NCBI GenBank assembly: GCA_025351145.1
Contig: JANXWM010000765.1
Location: forward strand, 1 to 9,726
DNA from: Chitinophagaceae bacterium
Lineage (GTDB): Bacteria > Bacteroidota > Bacteroidia > Chitinophagales > Chitinophagaceae
Direction: 5' to 3'
Length of the DNA: 9,726 nucleotides
The notes under the pieces are model-generated. The model was not told the origin of the DNA, did not search any database, and was given only the letters and a program-made list of their open reading frames with translations. The position numbers and the translations under genes are program-made. Positions 1 to 7,718 of this stretch are shown here, one piece after another; position 1 is the first letter of the stretch, and each line of letters begins with the position of its first letter.

Positions 1-176
1 TTCAGTTTCCTGCGGGAAACATATATACCGGTAAAGCTCATTTGATGATTGTTTTTTTGCACATCCTAATTCAGCAAATAATATTCCACCCATACCCTCA
101 TTCACATACTGTGAATTACTTTTTACTTTGCAACGGTCTCAACATTATTCGGCCACAGCTTCCCAAATATGCTGCA
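1..176. other. Intergenic DNA left of repeat copy 1, no gene seen
   Basis: No credible coding region is visible here. A small perfect hairpin (GTTTCC, loop TGCG, GGAAAC) lies at 5-20 at the window edge, but no T-run follows it on either strand, so I do not call it a terminator. Around 34-75 the sequence loosely recalls the left half of repeat copy 2: TGCACATCCTAATTCAGC here against TGCACATCTTTATTGAGC there, 15 of 18 bases. This may be the decayed left half of repeat copy 1, but the diagnostic arm TTGCGTCGCAC is absent. Confidence 0.5.
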
Positions 177-234
177 GTACAAGTGTGCGACGCAAGAAAA
201 GCCGCCCAATGATCTTTTGCCCGGCTCAAAAAAA
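177..234 (+). repeat. Intergenic repeat, copy 1 (right half only)
   Basis: The right arm GTACAAGTGTGCGACGCAAG (177-196) is identical to the right arm of copy 2 at 2540-2559. It is followed by TGCCCGGCTCAAAAAAA, the same right-end motif seen in copies 3 and 4. No matching left arm (TTGCGTCGCAC) is found in the 176 bases to its left, so this copy is solo, decayed, or has lost its left side. It lies just beyond the gyrB terminator, in the 3' region of gyrB, and has the same orientation as the other copies. Confidence 0.85.
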
Positions 235-240
235 CCGAAT

Positions 241-262
241 AAAAAAGCCGGAATTAACCGGC
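241..262 (-). terminator. Rho-independent terminator of gyrB
   Basis: Read on the minus strand, the sequence is a GC stem (GCCGG / CCGGC, 247-251 and 258-262) with a six-base AT loop, followed at once by a run of six T (complement of 241-246). It starts 33 bases beyond the gyrB stop codon. Stem, loop and U-run are in the right order for a minus-strand intrinsic terminator, and this is the only such arrangement I saw in the window. The stem is only 5 bp but is entirely G-C. Confidence 0.8.
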
Positions 263-295
263 GTTGTAAGTATAAATTTAATCGCTGCAAATAGG

Positions 296-2275
296 CTACA
301 CATCAATCTTCGCATACTTGGCGTGGCTTTCAATAAATGCCCTTCTTGGCGGCACTTCATCGCCCATCAGCATACCAAAAATTTCATCTGCTGTTGCAAG
401 GCTTTCTATGGTTACCCTTTTAAGCGTTCTGCGTGCAGGGTCCATGGTTGTTTCCCATAGCTGTTCTGCATTCATCTCACCCAAACCTTTGTAGCGTTGT
501 GTGGTTACACTTTCGTCTTTACCACCACCAATTTTTTCAATGATTGTTTTGCGTTGTGCATCGCTGTAAGCATATTCCTGCTCCTTGCCTTTTTTCAAAA
601 GATAAAGCGGCGGCTGGGCAATATACACATAACCATGCTCCACCATTTCCCTCATATAACGAAAAATAAAGGTTAAAATGAGCGTGGCAATATGGCTGCC
701 ATCCACATCAGCATCGGTCATAATAATCAGCTTGTGGTAGCGGAGCTTAGCAAGGTTTAATGCCTTTGGATCATCAGGGGTACCAACTGTTACGCCCAAA
801 GCTGTGTACATGTTTCGTATTTCCTCGTTCTCGTAGATCTTATGCTCCATGGCTTTTTCTACGTTAAGAATTTTGCCACGTAAGGGAAGAATAGCCTGGT
901 AACTTCTGTCGCGCCCCTGCTTGGCAGTACCACCTGCTGAATCACCTTCAACAAGATACAACTCGCATTTTTCCGGGTCACGTTCGCTGCAATCAGCCAG
1001 CTTACCAGGTAAGCCGCCGCCGCTTAAAACGGATTTGCGCTGTACCATATCCCTTGCCTTCTTTGCTGCAACCCTTGCCTGCGCTGCAAGTATTACTTTA
1101 TTGATGATGTTCCTGGCATCTTTCGGGTTTTCTTCCAGGTAAGCTTCCAGCACACGGGCTACTGTTACCTGAACTACACCGCTTACTTCACTGTTCCCCA
1201 GCTTTGTTTTTGTTTGTCCTTCAAACTGGGGCTCGGGTACTTTTACAGAAATAATAGCGCTTAACCCCTCCCTGAAATCATCACCTTCGATGGTCACTTT
1301 CGCTTTTTCAAAAAATCCCTGCTTATCGCCATAACTCTTAAATACCCTTGTTAATGCCTGCCTGAAACCAGTAACATGTGTACCGCCTTCAATTGTATTG
1401 ATGTTATTTACGTAAGAGAAAATGTGTTCTTTAAAATCGTCATTATAAGTTAACGCCACATCTACACCAACATTTGTTGCTTCATCATGGCCTTCTACAT
1501 AGAGTGTATTAGGGATAAGGGCTGTACGTTTCCCGTTCCTATCAAGCATTTCTACAAACTCAACAATACCGCCTTCGCTGTAAAAAGTTTTAGTGTAAGT
1601 TTTACCTTCTTCATCTTTTTCACGCAGGTCGTTCATCGTAATGCTGATGCGTTTGTTAAGGTAAGATAGCTCACGTAACCTACCTTCGAGAATTTCCCTG
1701 TTATAAACAGATGCCTGGAAGATGGTAGTATCCGGCCAAAAATGAACAGTGGTGCCGGTTTTATCGCTTTCCCCTATTTCCCTTACGGCATACGCGGGTA
1801 TGCCCTCATGATATTCCTGTTCAAATATTTTTCCTTCCCTGTAAACAGTAACGTGCAGCGTAGAACTTAATGCGTTTACGCAACTTACACCCACACCATG
1901 CAAACCGCCCGATACTTTATAAGTGTTTTTATCAAATTTACCACCGGCGTGAAGTACAGTCATTACTACCTGCAATGCACTTATTCCTTCCTTTTTCATG
2001 ATGCCCGTTGGTATACCGCGGCCATCATCGCTAACGCTTATGGAATTATCTTCATGAATGTTAACAACGATATTCTTACAGTAACCTGCAAGTGCCTCAT
2101 CAATGGAGTTATCTACTACCTCATAAACAAGGTGATGCAACCCTTTTACGCTTATATCGCCAATGTACATGGCGGGCCTTTTACGCACGGCTTCCAGCCC
2201 CTCTAATACCTGTATACTGTCTGCACCGTAATTCTTATTCTGCTCTTCGTTTGTGTTTAAATTTTCCTGACTCAT
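296..2275 (-). CDS. gyrB: DNA gyrase subunit B
   Basis: ATPase subunit of type II topoisomerase, which with GyrA introduces negative supercoils into DNA. The 659 residues are complete. The GHKL ATPase domain shows EVVDNSIDEA (52-61), DDGRGIP (83-89) and GGLHGVG (123-129), with the transducer-domain QTKTKLG lysine loop at 354-360. The TOPRIM domain shows EGDSAGG (443-449) and the metal-binding DADVDGSH (521-528). QRYKGLGEMN (593-602), followed by the C-terminal QLWETTMDP, is typical of GyrB rather than ParE. Length is normal for a GyrB lacking the extra C-terminal insert of enterobacterial GyrB. The start is the first ATG of the frame and leaves a usual short N-terminal tail before the ATPase fold. 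It stands alone, divergent from the next gene, and ends at its own terminator. Confidence 0.98.
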   Translation of the reverse strand: MSQENLNTNEEQNKNYGADSIQVLEGLEAVRKRPAMYIGDISVKGLHHLVYEVVDNSIDEALAGYCKNIVVNIHEDNSISVSDDGRGIPTGIMKKEGISALQVVMTVLHAGGKFDKNTYKVSGGLHGVGVSCVNALSSTLHVTVYREGKIFEQEYHEGIPAYAVREIGESDKTGTTVHFWPDTTIFQASVYNREILEGRLRELSYLNKRISITMNDLREKDEEGKTYTKTFYSEGGIVEFVEMLDRNGKRTALIPNTLYVEGHDEATNVGVDVALTYNDDFKEHIFSYVNNINTIEGGTHVTGFRQALTRVFKSYGDKQGFFEKAKVTIEGDDFREGLSAIISVKVPEPQFEGQTKTKLGNSEVSGVVQVTVARVLEAYLEENPKDARNIINKVILAAQARVAAKKARDMVQRKSVLSGGGLPGKLADCSERDPEKCELYLVEGDSAGGTAKQGRDRSYQAILPLRGKILNVEKAMEHKIYENEEIRNMYTALGVTVGTPDDPKALNLAKLRYHKLIIMTDADVDGSHIATLILTFIFRYMREMVEHGYVYIAQPPLYLLKKGKEQEYAYSDAQRKTIIEKIGGGKDESVTTQRYKGLGEMNAEQLWETTMDPARRTLKRVTIESLATADEIFGMLMGDEVPPRRAFIESHAKYAKIDV

Positions 2276-2285
2276 AAATGCTTGT

Positions 2286-2314
2286 GAAACCTATGTTTTA
2301 GTAAATTTTTGCAA
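2286..2314 (-). promoter_or_regulatory. Candidate gyrB promoter
   Basis: On the minus strand CTTG (2311-2314 on plus numbering), 18 bases, then TAGGTTTC (2286-2293) resembles the Bacteroidota TTTG / TAnnTTTG promoter with one mismatch in each box. It lies only about 10 bases before the ATG, so the leader would be very short. A second weaker -7-like sequence, TAACTTCG (2320-2327), has no convincing upstream box. Confidence 0.25.
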
Positions 2315-2396
2315 GTGGGCGAAGTTAAGGAAAATCAATGGTTCCGGGGCTTTTAAAACGGGCTGTTTTTTCGCTGATTTTATCCATTTTTAATCT

Positions 2397-2588
2397 GGTT
2401 TTTTTGAGCCATTCTTATGGTTAGAAATGAAGCTTTCCTTGCGTCGCACTCTTGTACTGCACATCTTTATTGAGCTTTCAAAAGCCCTGCACCTGGAATA
2501 ATCTTCGCTCGCTGTTAACAGTTGAATCATATTCAAAATGTACAAGTGTGCGACGCAAGGAACGATGCCATCTGGTCAAAAAAAGCCG
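2397..2588 (+). repeat. Intergenic repeat, copy 2 (both arms)
   Basis: The inner arms are 21 bp long and pair with one mismatch: 2437-2457 (core TTGCGTCGCAC, then CTTGTAC) and 2540-2560 (GTACAAG, then GTGCGACGCAA). They enclose an 82-base interior. The outer ends are also inverted: GGTTTTTTTGAGCC (2397-2410) faces GGTCAAAAAAAGCC (2575-2588). The left flank ATGAAGCTTT before the arm and CGATGCC after the right arm are shared with other copies. The interior differs from copies 3 and 4 apart from a short TGAGCTTT stretch, and contains a 10-bp palindrome CTGTTAACAG (2512-2521). Outer limits are approximate. Confidence 0.88.
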
Positions 2589-2660
2589 GGAACAAAAAAT
2601 TCCAGTAAAATGCACCCACCGCCACTTATCAAAATTTATTAAACAGGTTATAATATCCGC

Positions 2661-2668
2661 TTATTTTG
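2661..2668 (+). promoter_or_regulatory. Candidate -7 box of the DUF5916 gene
   Basis: TTATTTTG matches TAnnTTTG at 5 of 6 defined positions and lies 11 bases before the chosen ATG at 2680. The upstream box is poor: TTTA at 2635-2638, about 22 bases away. If right, the transcript starts only a few bases before the gene. It supports the internal start at 2680, because the longer frame would begin far upstream of this box. Confidence 0.25.
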
Positions 2669-2679
2669 CAGTCAGTTTT

Positions 2680-4905
2680 ATGAAAAATCTTTTTTTTCCT
2701 GCGATATTGCTTTTCTTCTTTGTGCAACTCAATGCTCAAACTATAGCTGTAGAAGATTATCAGCAAAACTTCCAGGTGCATATTGCGCAAACTGCCAACC
2801 CATTAAAAATTGATGGTGTTCTCGACGATACCGCCTGGGCAAATGTGCCGGTTGAAACCAATTTCTTTTTAAAATTTCCCAACGATAAAGAACAGCCGAA
2901 ACGCCGCACCGAAGCAAGGGTACTATACGATGACAATTTTATTTACGTGGCCTTTACCAGCTACGATTCGGGTAAAAATATTATTCAAAGCCTTAAACGC
3001 GATATAGGGCATATTGATAATGATGGCGTTGGTATTGTATTGGATCCTCAAAACCAGCATACCACCGGGTTTATTTTTGTGGTGAATGCACTAAATGCGC
3101 AATCCGAAGACCAGCTGAGCCCCAGCCAAAATGAGCAGCCTACCTGGAGCTGGGATAATAAATGGTTTTCTGCTACCAAACGCTATGCAGACAGATGGAC
3201 CGCTGAGATTGCTATCCCATTTAAAAGCCTGCGTTTTCCTTCCGGTCAAACTACCTGGGGCATTAATTTTTTACGGGTAGATATGGCCAACAACCAATAT
3301 TCAGTTTGGACCCATGTTCCGGTAAACTTTCGTATTTACAACCTTGGTTATACCGGTGCTTTACTCTGGGACAAAGCACCACAAATCCCAGGAAAAAATA
3401 ACGTGCTTGTTCCTTACACAACCGGTGGCTTGCAGCAGGATAAAGAAAACGGCAGCCCGCTCAAAGGCACGTTTAATGCGGGGTTAGATGCAAAGCTTAC
3501 ACTTACACCCGAACTTAATCTTGACCTTACAGTGAACCCTGATTTCTCGCAGGTAGAAGTAGATGCACAGGTTACCAACCTTACACGTTACGATATTTTT
3601 CTGCCCGAAAAAAGGGCCTTCTTTCTTGAAAATGCCGACATATTTGGCGAGTACGGCATACCCGGTTTTCTTACACCATTTTATTCGCGTAGCATTGGCC
3701 TTGATAAAGAAGGTAACCGCATCCCAATACTGGCCGGAGCAAGACTATCGGGCAACCTGGGCAATTCAACACGTATTGGTATTATGAATATGCAAACCGG
3801 CGCAAAAGGCGATTTTGCTGCGCAAAATTACTCGGCGGTATCCGTTAATCAGAATGTATTTGGCCGATCTGTTTTAAAAGGATATTACTTAGACAGGGAA
3901 GGCTTTTTAAACGACGACCAGAAAAAAGCAAACCCGCTCGATGCCTGGGGAAGAAACGCCGGCCTTAGTTTCGATTTTGTAAACCAGGACGGAAAATGGA
4001 GCGGGTGGGCTGGGTATCATACTTCGTTTAAACCCGGAATTACAAAGAAGAAAAATTATCTTTCAACAGGGTTTAAATACGATGGCCAAAACTTTAGCAA
4101 TACCCTTGATATTAGCAGCACCGGAGCCAATTATTATACCGACATGGGTTATGTGCAGCGTATCGAAAATTATGATGCAGTACGCGATACAATCATCCGC
4201 GTTGGGTTTAATCATATTTATGACAGGGTTGAGGTTAAACTCTTCCCCCAAAAAGGAAAAATATTGCGCCATACTATTTCCTTAGAAAACTTTATTGTAT
4301 TAAACCCAGATAACAGTTTTAATGAACGTGACCATACATTGGATTATCAAATCATAGCAAAGAGTAACGCTTCATTCGGTATTACAGTGGAGAGCGATGA
4401 AGTAAATCTTTTATACCCGGTTGCCTTTACAGATGGCGTACCGCTGCCTGCTGCAAATTATCATTATACGCAGTTTTCCGGGATGTATAACTCCGATTCA
4501 AGAAAGCAGTTCAGTTATAACCTTATGGCAACGGAAGGCGGTTTTTACAATGGCAAACTGCACACTTTTGGCGGCGGTATAACCTTAAGGCAAAGGCCGC
4601 ATTTAAATATTGCCCTGCAGGCAGAATACGATCTTATTGATCTGCCCGGCGAGTACGGCAATTCAGAATTGTTATTGATATCGCCAAAAATAGAAGTGAA
4701 TTTTACCACGCTTATTTCGTGGACCACTTTTTTGCAATACAACACACAGCAGAATAATTTCAATATCAACAGCAGGTTTCAATACCGCTTTAAACCCATG
4801 AGCGATTTATACCTTGTGTACACCGATAATTATTTTACCACGCCACTGCTGCAAAACAAAAACCGCGCAATCGTTTTTAAACTCAATTACTGGTTAAATA
4901 TGTAA
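2680..4905 (+). CDS. Secreted CBM9-like / DUF5916 domain protein
   Basis: Predicted 741-residue exported protein. It opens with a classical signal peptide (MKNLFF, a hydrophobic run, then QLNAQ, with cleavage likely after NA at about residue 19). A family 9 carbohydrate-binding-like domain follows, recognised from PLKIDGVLDDTAW near residue 40 and the alternating strands to about 245. The DUF5916 region comes next, with its characteristic EKRAFFLENADIF motif near residue 310. The last third is rich in alternating aromatic strands and ends in NYWLNM, which looks like a C-terminal outer-membrane beta-barrel; that is inference. Substrate and reaction are unknown, and no catalytic residues can be assigned. 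The frame stays open back to ATG 2452, but the extra residues are basic, lack export features and translate repeat copy 2. The 2680 start gives a normal signal peptide. Monocistronic, ending six bases before repeat copy 3. Confidence 0.85.
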   Translation: MKNLFFPAILLFFFVQLNAQTIAVEDYQQNFQVHIAQTANPLKIDGVLDDTAWANVPVETNFFLKFPNDKEQPKRRTEARVLYDDNFIYVAFTSYDSGKNIIQSLKRDIGHIDNDGVGIVLDPQNQHTTGFIFVVNALNAQSEDQLSPSQNEQPTWSWDNKWFSATKRYADRWTAEIAIPFKSLRFPSGQTTWGINFLRVDMANNQYSVWTHVPVNFRIYNLGYTGALLWDKAPQIPGKNNVLVPYTTGGLQQDKENGSPLKGTFNAGLDAKLTLTPELNLDLTVNPDFSQVEVDAQVTNLTRYDIFLPEKRAFFLENADIFGEYGIPGFLTPFYSRSIGLDKEGNRIPILAGARLSGNLGNSTRIGIMNMQTGAKGDFAAQNYSAVSVNQNVFGRSVLKGYYLDREGFLNDDQKKANPLDAWGRNAGLSFDFVNQDGKWSGWAGYHTSFKPGITKKKNYLSTGFKYDGQNFSNTLDISSTGANYYTDMGYVQRIENYDAVRDTIIRVGFNHIYDRVEVKLFPQKGKILRHTISLENFIVLNPDNSFNERDHTLDYQIIAKSNASFGITVESDEVNLLYPVAFTDGVPLPAANYHYTQFSGMYNSDSRKQFSYNLMATEGGFYNGKLHTFGGGITLRQRPHLNIALQAEYDLIDLPGEYGNSELLLISPKIEVNFTTLISWTTFLQYNTQQNNFNINSRFQYRFKPMSDLYLVYTDNYFTTPLLQNKNRAIVFKLNYWLNM

Positions 4906-4910
4906 TTGAT

Positions 4911-5123
4911 TTTTGGGGCCCGGCAAACGGAATACTATTAAGCTTTACTTGCGTCGCACACTTGTACGGTTGTATTAACACTGAGCTTTGGGCTGCAAGC
5001 TTAAGAACATTATTATTTGCATACAGCCTGTGGTACGCAGTCTAAAGATCCATATTGTTCCAATCGCACAAGAGTGCGACGCAAGAGGTGATGCCATGAA
5101 AAACAAATGCCCGGCTCAAAAAA
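4911..5123 (+). repeat. Intergenic repeat, copy 3 (full, about 213 bp)
   Basis: Inner arms at 4948-4967 and 5066-5085 are 20 bp inverted repeats with two mismatches, spaced 118 bp start to start. The outer ends are imperfect inverted repeats: TTTTTGGGGCCCGGCA on the left against TGCCCGGCTCAAAAAA (5108-5123) on the right. An internal hairpin pairs CTTTGGGCTGC (4986-4996) with GCAGTCTAAAG (5037-5047) using two G-U wobbles in plus-strand RNA. The left 57 bases align without gaps to copy 4 (47 identical by hand count). The copy fills 213 of the 221 bases between two convergent genes, so any transcript end here must lie within or next to it. Confidence 0.92.
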
Positions 5124-5126
5124 TCT

Positions 5127-6293
5127 CTACTGCTTAAACGGGTTACTAAATTTTTCATCGGTGGTCATAGCGGTATCGGTAAGCGTTTTTAAGAAAGCAA
5201 CCAACGATGCTTTTTGCTCTTCAGTTAAGTTCAACCTTTTTGGTGTGCCGTTGGGATTTTTTAACTGCGGCGCAAGATTAGGATTGGGCTGTATGCCGGA
5301 GTTGTAATGCTCTACAACTTGCTCCAGCGTAGCAAACCTGCCATCGTGCATGTAGGGCGCAGTAAGCTCGATATTTTTTAATGAGGGCACTTTAAAATTA
5401 CCCACCTGCGCAATGATATTGCTAACGCCGCCAACACCTTCGTCTACCGATGGGTTTTCAATCCCATCGTTCCTGTTTCCGGGGGCAGTAAATGTTTCGG
5501 TGCCGTGGCATGTAGCGCATGCGGTAAGCGGGCTGAAAAATAATTGCTTGCCTTCATTTTCCTGTGCAGTAAAATTATTGTACGGCGTTTGAACCGGGTC
5601 TGCACCTGGCGGCACCTGCGAACGTCCGGCATCGTACTTCGATTTGTACGAAATAATTGACCGCACAAACTGCGACAATGCTTTTGAAATTCTGTCGCTG
5701 TTAATGGTAGTATCGCCAAACGCTTTGGCAAATAGAACCGGATAATGCGTGGTGGCTTTTAACCTGTTTACCAGTGTATCGAGTTGCATACCCATTTCAA
5801 CAGAATTTTGAATGGGCGTAAGCACCTGCGCTTCAAGCGTAGCGGCACGTTCGTCCCAGAAAAAATGTTTTGCCGGATAGTAACGTGCATTCACCAGCGA
5901 CATGGAATTCCTTGCGGTTAACCCACCCAGAAAACCTTTGCTGAGCACGGCAGAATCAGAAAATCCAAGCCCTTGCTTGTGACAGCTTGCACAGGAAACT
6001 GTTTTATTTAAGGACAAAGTTTTGTCGTAAAACAACACCCTGCCAAGCGTTGCACCCTGATCGGTAACGGCATTATCTGCCGGTGTATTATCCTGCCCGG
6101 CAATATTGGGGGTAAGCAAATAATTGGGCAACTGCTGGTTGGCGTAAGCAAAAGATGTTGCCGGTAAATTTAAAGCTGCAAGTGCGTCTTCGCTTGAAGG
6201 AGTAGCTCCCGATTTTGTGCAGGAATACAAAGTGAAGCTAAAAACGCTGAGTATAAGGCATACTGATACCAGTAAGATTTTTGAATGTCTCAT
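5127..6293 (-). CDS. Dihaem cytochrome c peroxidase family lipoprotein
   Basis: Member of the CCP/MauG family of dihaem enzymes, whose peroxidase members reduce hydrogen peroxide in the periplasm with electrons from small cytochromes. The 388 residues hold two haem c attachment sites, CASCH (101-105) and CATCH (259-263). Family signatures FFWDERA (144-150) and APYMHDGRF (312-320) are present; the methionine in the latter is a plausible axial ligand. The N-terminus is a lipoprotein signal: hydrophobic stretch 6-22, then TLYSC with Cys25 as the lipid-bearing residue, so it is probably membrane-anchored facing the periplasm. Length is close to the family norm. It follows the Spy-like gene after 34 bases with no hairpin between them, so co-transcription with the sigma cluster is likely but unproven. 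Peroxidase rather than MauG-type activity is inferred. Confidence 0.9.
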   Translation of the reverse strand: MRHSKILLVSVCLILSVFSFTLYSCTKSGATPSSEDALAALNLPATSFAYANQQLPNYLLTPNIAGQDNTPADNAVTDQGATLGRVLFYDKTLSLNKTVSCASCHKQGLGFSDSAVLSKGFLGGLTARNSMSLVNARYYPAKHFFWDERAATLEAQVLTPIQNSVEMGMQLDTLVNRLKATTHYPVLFAKAFGDTTINSDRISKALSQFVRSIISYKSKYDAGRSQVPPGADPVQTPYNNFTAQENEGKQLFFSPLTACATCHGTETFTAPGNRNDGIENPSVDEGVGGVSNIIAQVGNFKVPSLKNIELTAPYMHDGRFATLEQVVEHYNSGIQPNPNLAPQLKNPNGTPKRLNLTEEQKASLVAFLKTLTDTAMTTDEKFSNPFKQ

Positions 6294-6327
6294 ATAAAAA
6301 AATTAGGGTGAACTGTTTTAATAAATT

Positions 6328-6813
6328 TTAGTGTGGTTGGGGGTTTCCAGGTGGCGGTCCCTGGCCTTGCGGCGGCGGACTTAAACGTTTAGTTATTTCG
6401 TCTATGATGGTATTAAATTTTTGCTCCTGCTCCTTGTTGCACAAAGCCCGTATTTTTTTAAAGTGATCAAACATCGCCATCTCCATTGCTTTGCGCTGTT
6501 CGCCTATAAGGGAAGTAATACTATCAACGGCTGGTTGTTCAGCAACATTATTTTTAAGCATATCAAAATAAACATGGTGAAGGCGCTGGTCTTCTTCCCG
6601 TATTCTTTGAACTGACTGCTGATGTTCTTCTTTCAAATGTTCAAACTGTCTTTGCTGGTTTTCATCAAGCTGCAGTTGTTCGATGATAAAGTTGGCTGTA
6701 TCATTAGGTGGCGGTGGTGGCCCCTGTTTACTGGTAAAAAAGAAAATCAATGTTGCAGTATTCAGCAGTAGTAGCACTACCGTAGCAATCGTAAAAAATT
6801 TTTGCCTGCTCAT
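6328..6813 (-). CDS. Spy/CpxP-like periplasmic protein (heavy-metal sensor type)
   Basis: 161 residues: a single N-terminal membrane segment (about 7-27), which may be an anchor or uncleaved signal; a short proline run (GPPPPP); a charged, glutamine-rich helical region; and a proline/glycine-rich tail. Two helical repeats, LQLDENQQRQF near residue 47 and LCNKEQEQKF near 124, recall the LTxxQ motifs of the Spy/CpxP/heavy-metal-resistance family of periplasmic chaperones and sensors. A single Cys lies in the second. Its start codon is separated by one base from the stop of the upstream small membrane protein, which implies translational coupling. Its place in an ECF sigma operon suggests an envelope stress role. 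Metal binding itself is not evident. Confidence 0.75.
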   Translation of the reverse strand: MSRQKFFTIATVVLLLLNTATLIFFFTSKQGPPPPPNDTANFIIEQLQLDENQQRQFEHLKEEHQQSVQRIREEDQRLHHVYFDMLKNNVAEQPAVDSITSLIGEQRKAMEMAMFDHFKKIRALCNKEQEQKFNTIIDEITKRLSPPPQGQGPPPGNPQPH

Positions 6814-6814
6814 A

Positions 6815-7120
6815 TCATTTATTTGAAAAACCTGTTGAATAAATATCTGTATCAGTTAAACTGTACTCTGCTATTACTTGCTGAATACCATCACCGCCAT
6901 TTGAATGTGCCGAACTTTTGGTGAACAATACAACGTTCAGGCAAAGCAGTACTGCAATGCAAAGGCTTAATGCAAATACCCAGCGCACGGGCATTTTGCT
7001 ATCATCTTCGCTTTTCAGTTTTGCTATTACACGGGTATGCAAAAAAGGGTTTGCCTCTGCCGGGCTTTGATTTTTTATGCTCCCCATTACCTTGTTTATC
7101 CATTGTTCTTTTTCCATCAT
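6815..7120 (-). CDS. Small single-pass membrane protein, probable anti-sigma factor
   Basis: 101 residues with a charged cytoplasmic-looking N-terminal part (1-45, including NPFLHTRVIAKL), one membrane segment (about 47-66) and a short extracytoplasmic tail ending in SLTDTDIYSTGFSNK. No zinc-binding HxxxCxxC motif of ZAS anti-sigma factors is present, so the assignment rests on position directly after the ECF sigma gene (27-base gap), small size and topology. The next gene begins one base after its stop. Translation could begin at either of two adjacent ATG codons; the first is used here. Alternative: an uncharacterised membrane protein that modulates the Spy-like partner. Confidence 0.6.
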   Translation of the reverse strand: MMEKEQWINKVMGSIKNQSPAEANPFLHTRVIAKLKSEDDSKMPVRWVFALSLCIAVLLCLNVVLFTKSSAHSNGGDGIQQVIAEYSLTDTDIYSTGFSNK

Positions 7121-7147
7121 TTTAAAATTATAATCATGAAATACTTT

Positions 7148-7696
7148 TTATTGTCCATGGTAATAGCCACCCAATATTTTCCGCAAGTTTTGTTTTGCCC
7201 GCACCAGTAAAGACTCTACCGCGCTAACCGAAACTTTCATTACTTCTGCAATCTCTTTGTATGGCAGGTTTTCTGTTTCACTCAAAATATAGGCCATGCG
7301 CTGGTTTACCGCCAGTTGATCAATGGCTTTATATAAAAGCGCTGCTTTCTCTTTTTGCTCGGCGATTATTCCGGGGTGTACAAAATCATGCGGTTCATTA
7401 TCACCGAAAGTTTTCCCCGAAAAAAAATCCGTTACACTGTTCCATTTTTGACGCCTTTGCTTTTTGCGCAACTGGTCTATGCATTTATTCATGGCAATGC
7501 GGTAGAGCCAGGTTGTTACAGCAGCATCGCCACGAAAATTTTCAGCGCTTCTATATACATCCACAAAAACATCCTGTGTTATTTCTTCTGCATCTTCCAC
7601 ATGCTGCAACATATTCAATACGGCATTAAACACCCTGTTTTGATGCGCCTGCATAAAAGCAGTAAAAGCTATCTCATCGTTCTTAAAATCAAGCAT
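7148..7696 (-). CDS. ECF RNA polymerase sigma factor (sigma-70 family)
   Basis: 182 residues with the two-domain plan of ECF sigma factors. Region 2 (about 14-80) includes DAEEITQDVFVDVYRSAENF and TWLYRIAMNKCIDQLRKK, the core-binding and -10-recognition helices. A 40-residue linker follows, then region 4 (about 120-176) with LPYKEIAEVMKVSVSAVESLLVRAK, a helix-turn-helix for -35 recognition. It directs RNA polymerase to a small regulon, probably including its own operon. It is the first gene of a tight minus-strand cluster with the likely anti-sigma factor, the Spy-like protein and the cytochrome c peroxidase. The signal cannot be read from the sequence, though the downstream genes point to envelope or oxidative stress. 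The start is the first ATG and leaves a short N-terminus typical of the family. Confidence 0.95.
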   Translation of the reverse strand: MLDFKNDEIAFTAFMQAHQNRVFNAVLNMLQHVEDAEEITQDVFVDVYRSAENFRGDAAVTTWLYRIAMNKCIDQLRKKQRRQKWNSVTDFFSGKTFGDNEPHDFVHPGIIAEQKEKAALLYKAIDQLAVNQRMAYILSETENLPYKEIAEVMKVSVSAVESLLVRAKQNLRKILGGYYHGQ

Positions 7697-7718
7697 GCGC
7701 CATCCTGTATGCCATAGC

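Larger units (their letters stand above)
2276..2679. other. Divergent intergenic region gyrB / DUF5916 gene
   Basis: This 404-base gap separates two genes that are transcribed away from each other. Its centre (2397-2588) is repeat copy 2. The left 120 bases should hold the gyrB promoter and the right 90 bases the promoter of the DUF5916 gene. An open frame continues leftward from the DUF5916 gene to an ATG at 2452, but those extra 76 codons begin inside the repeat and are not considered real. Confidence 0.6.

Noticed and set aside
5..20. Perfect 6-bp hairpin as a terminator of an upstream gene
   Set aside because: No T-run follows on either strand and no gene end is visible; it is also at the window edge.
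128..460. 110-codon open frame on plus
   Set aside because: It translates repeat copy 1 and then the antisense of the gyrB 3' end; there are no protein-like features.
296..2275. ParE (topoisomerase IV subunit B) instead of GyrB
   Set aside because: QRYKGLGEMNAEQLWETTMDP-type C-terminal sequence and overall layout fit GyrB; ParE usually differs at this motif.
4911..5123. Target-site duplication around repeat copy 3 (also sought at copies 2 and 4)
   Set aside because: The bases just outside the proposed ends do not match each other beyond homopolymer A/T runs.
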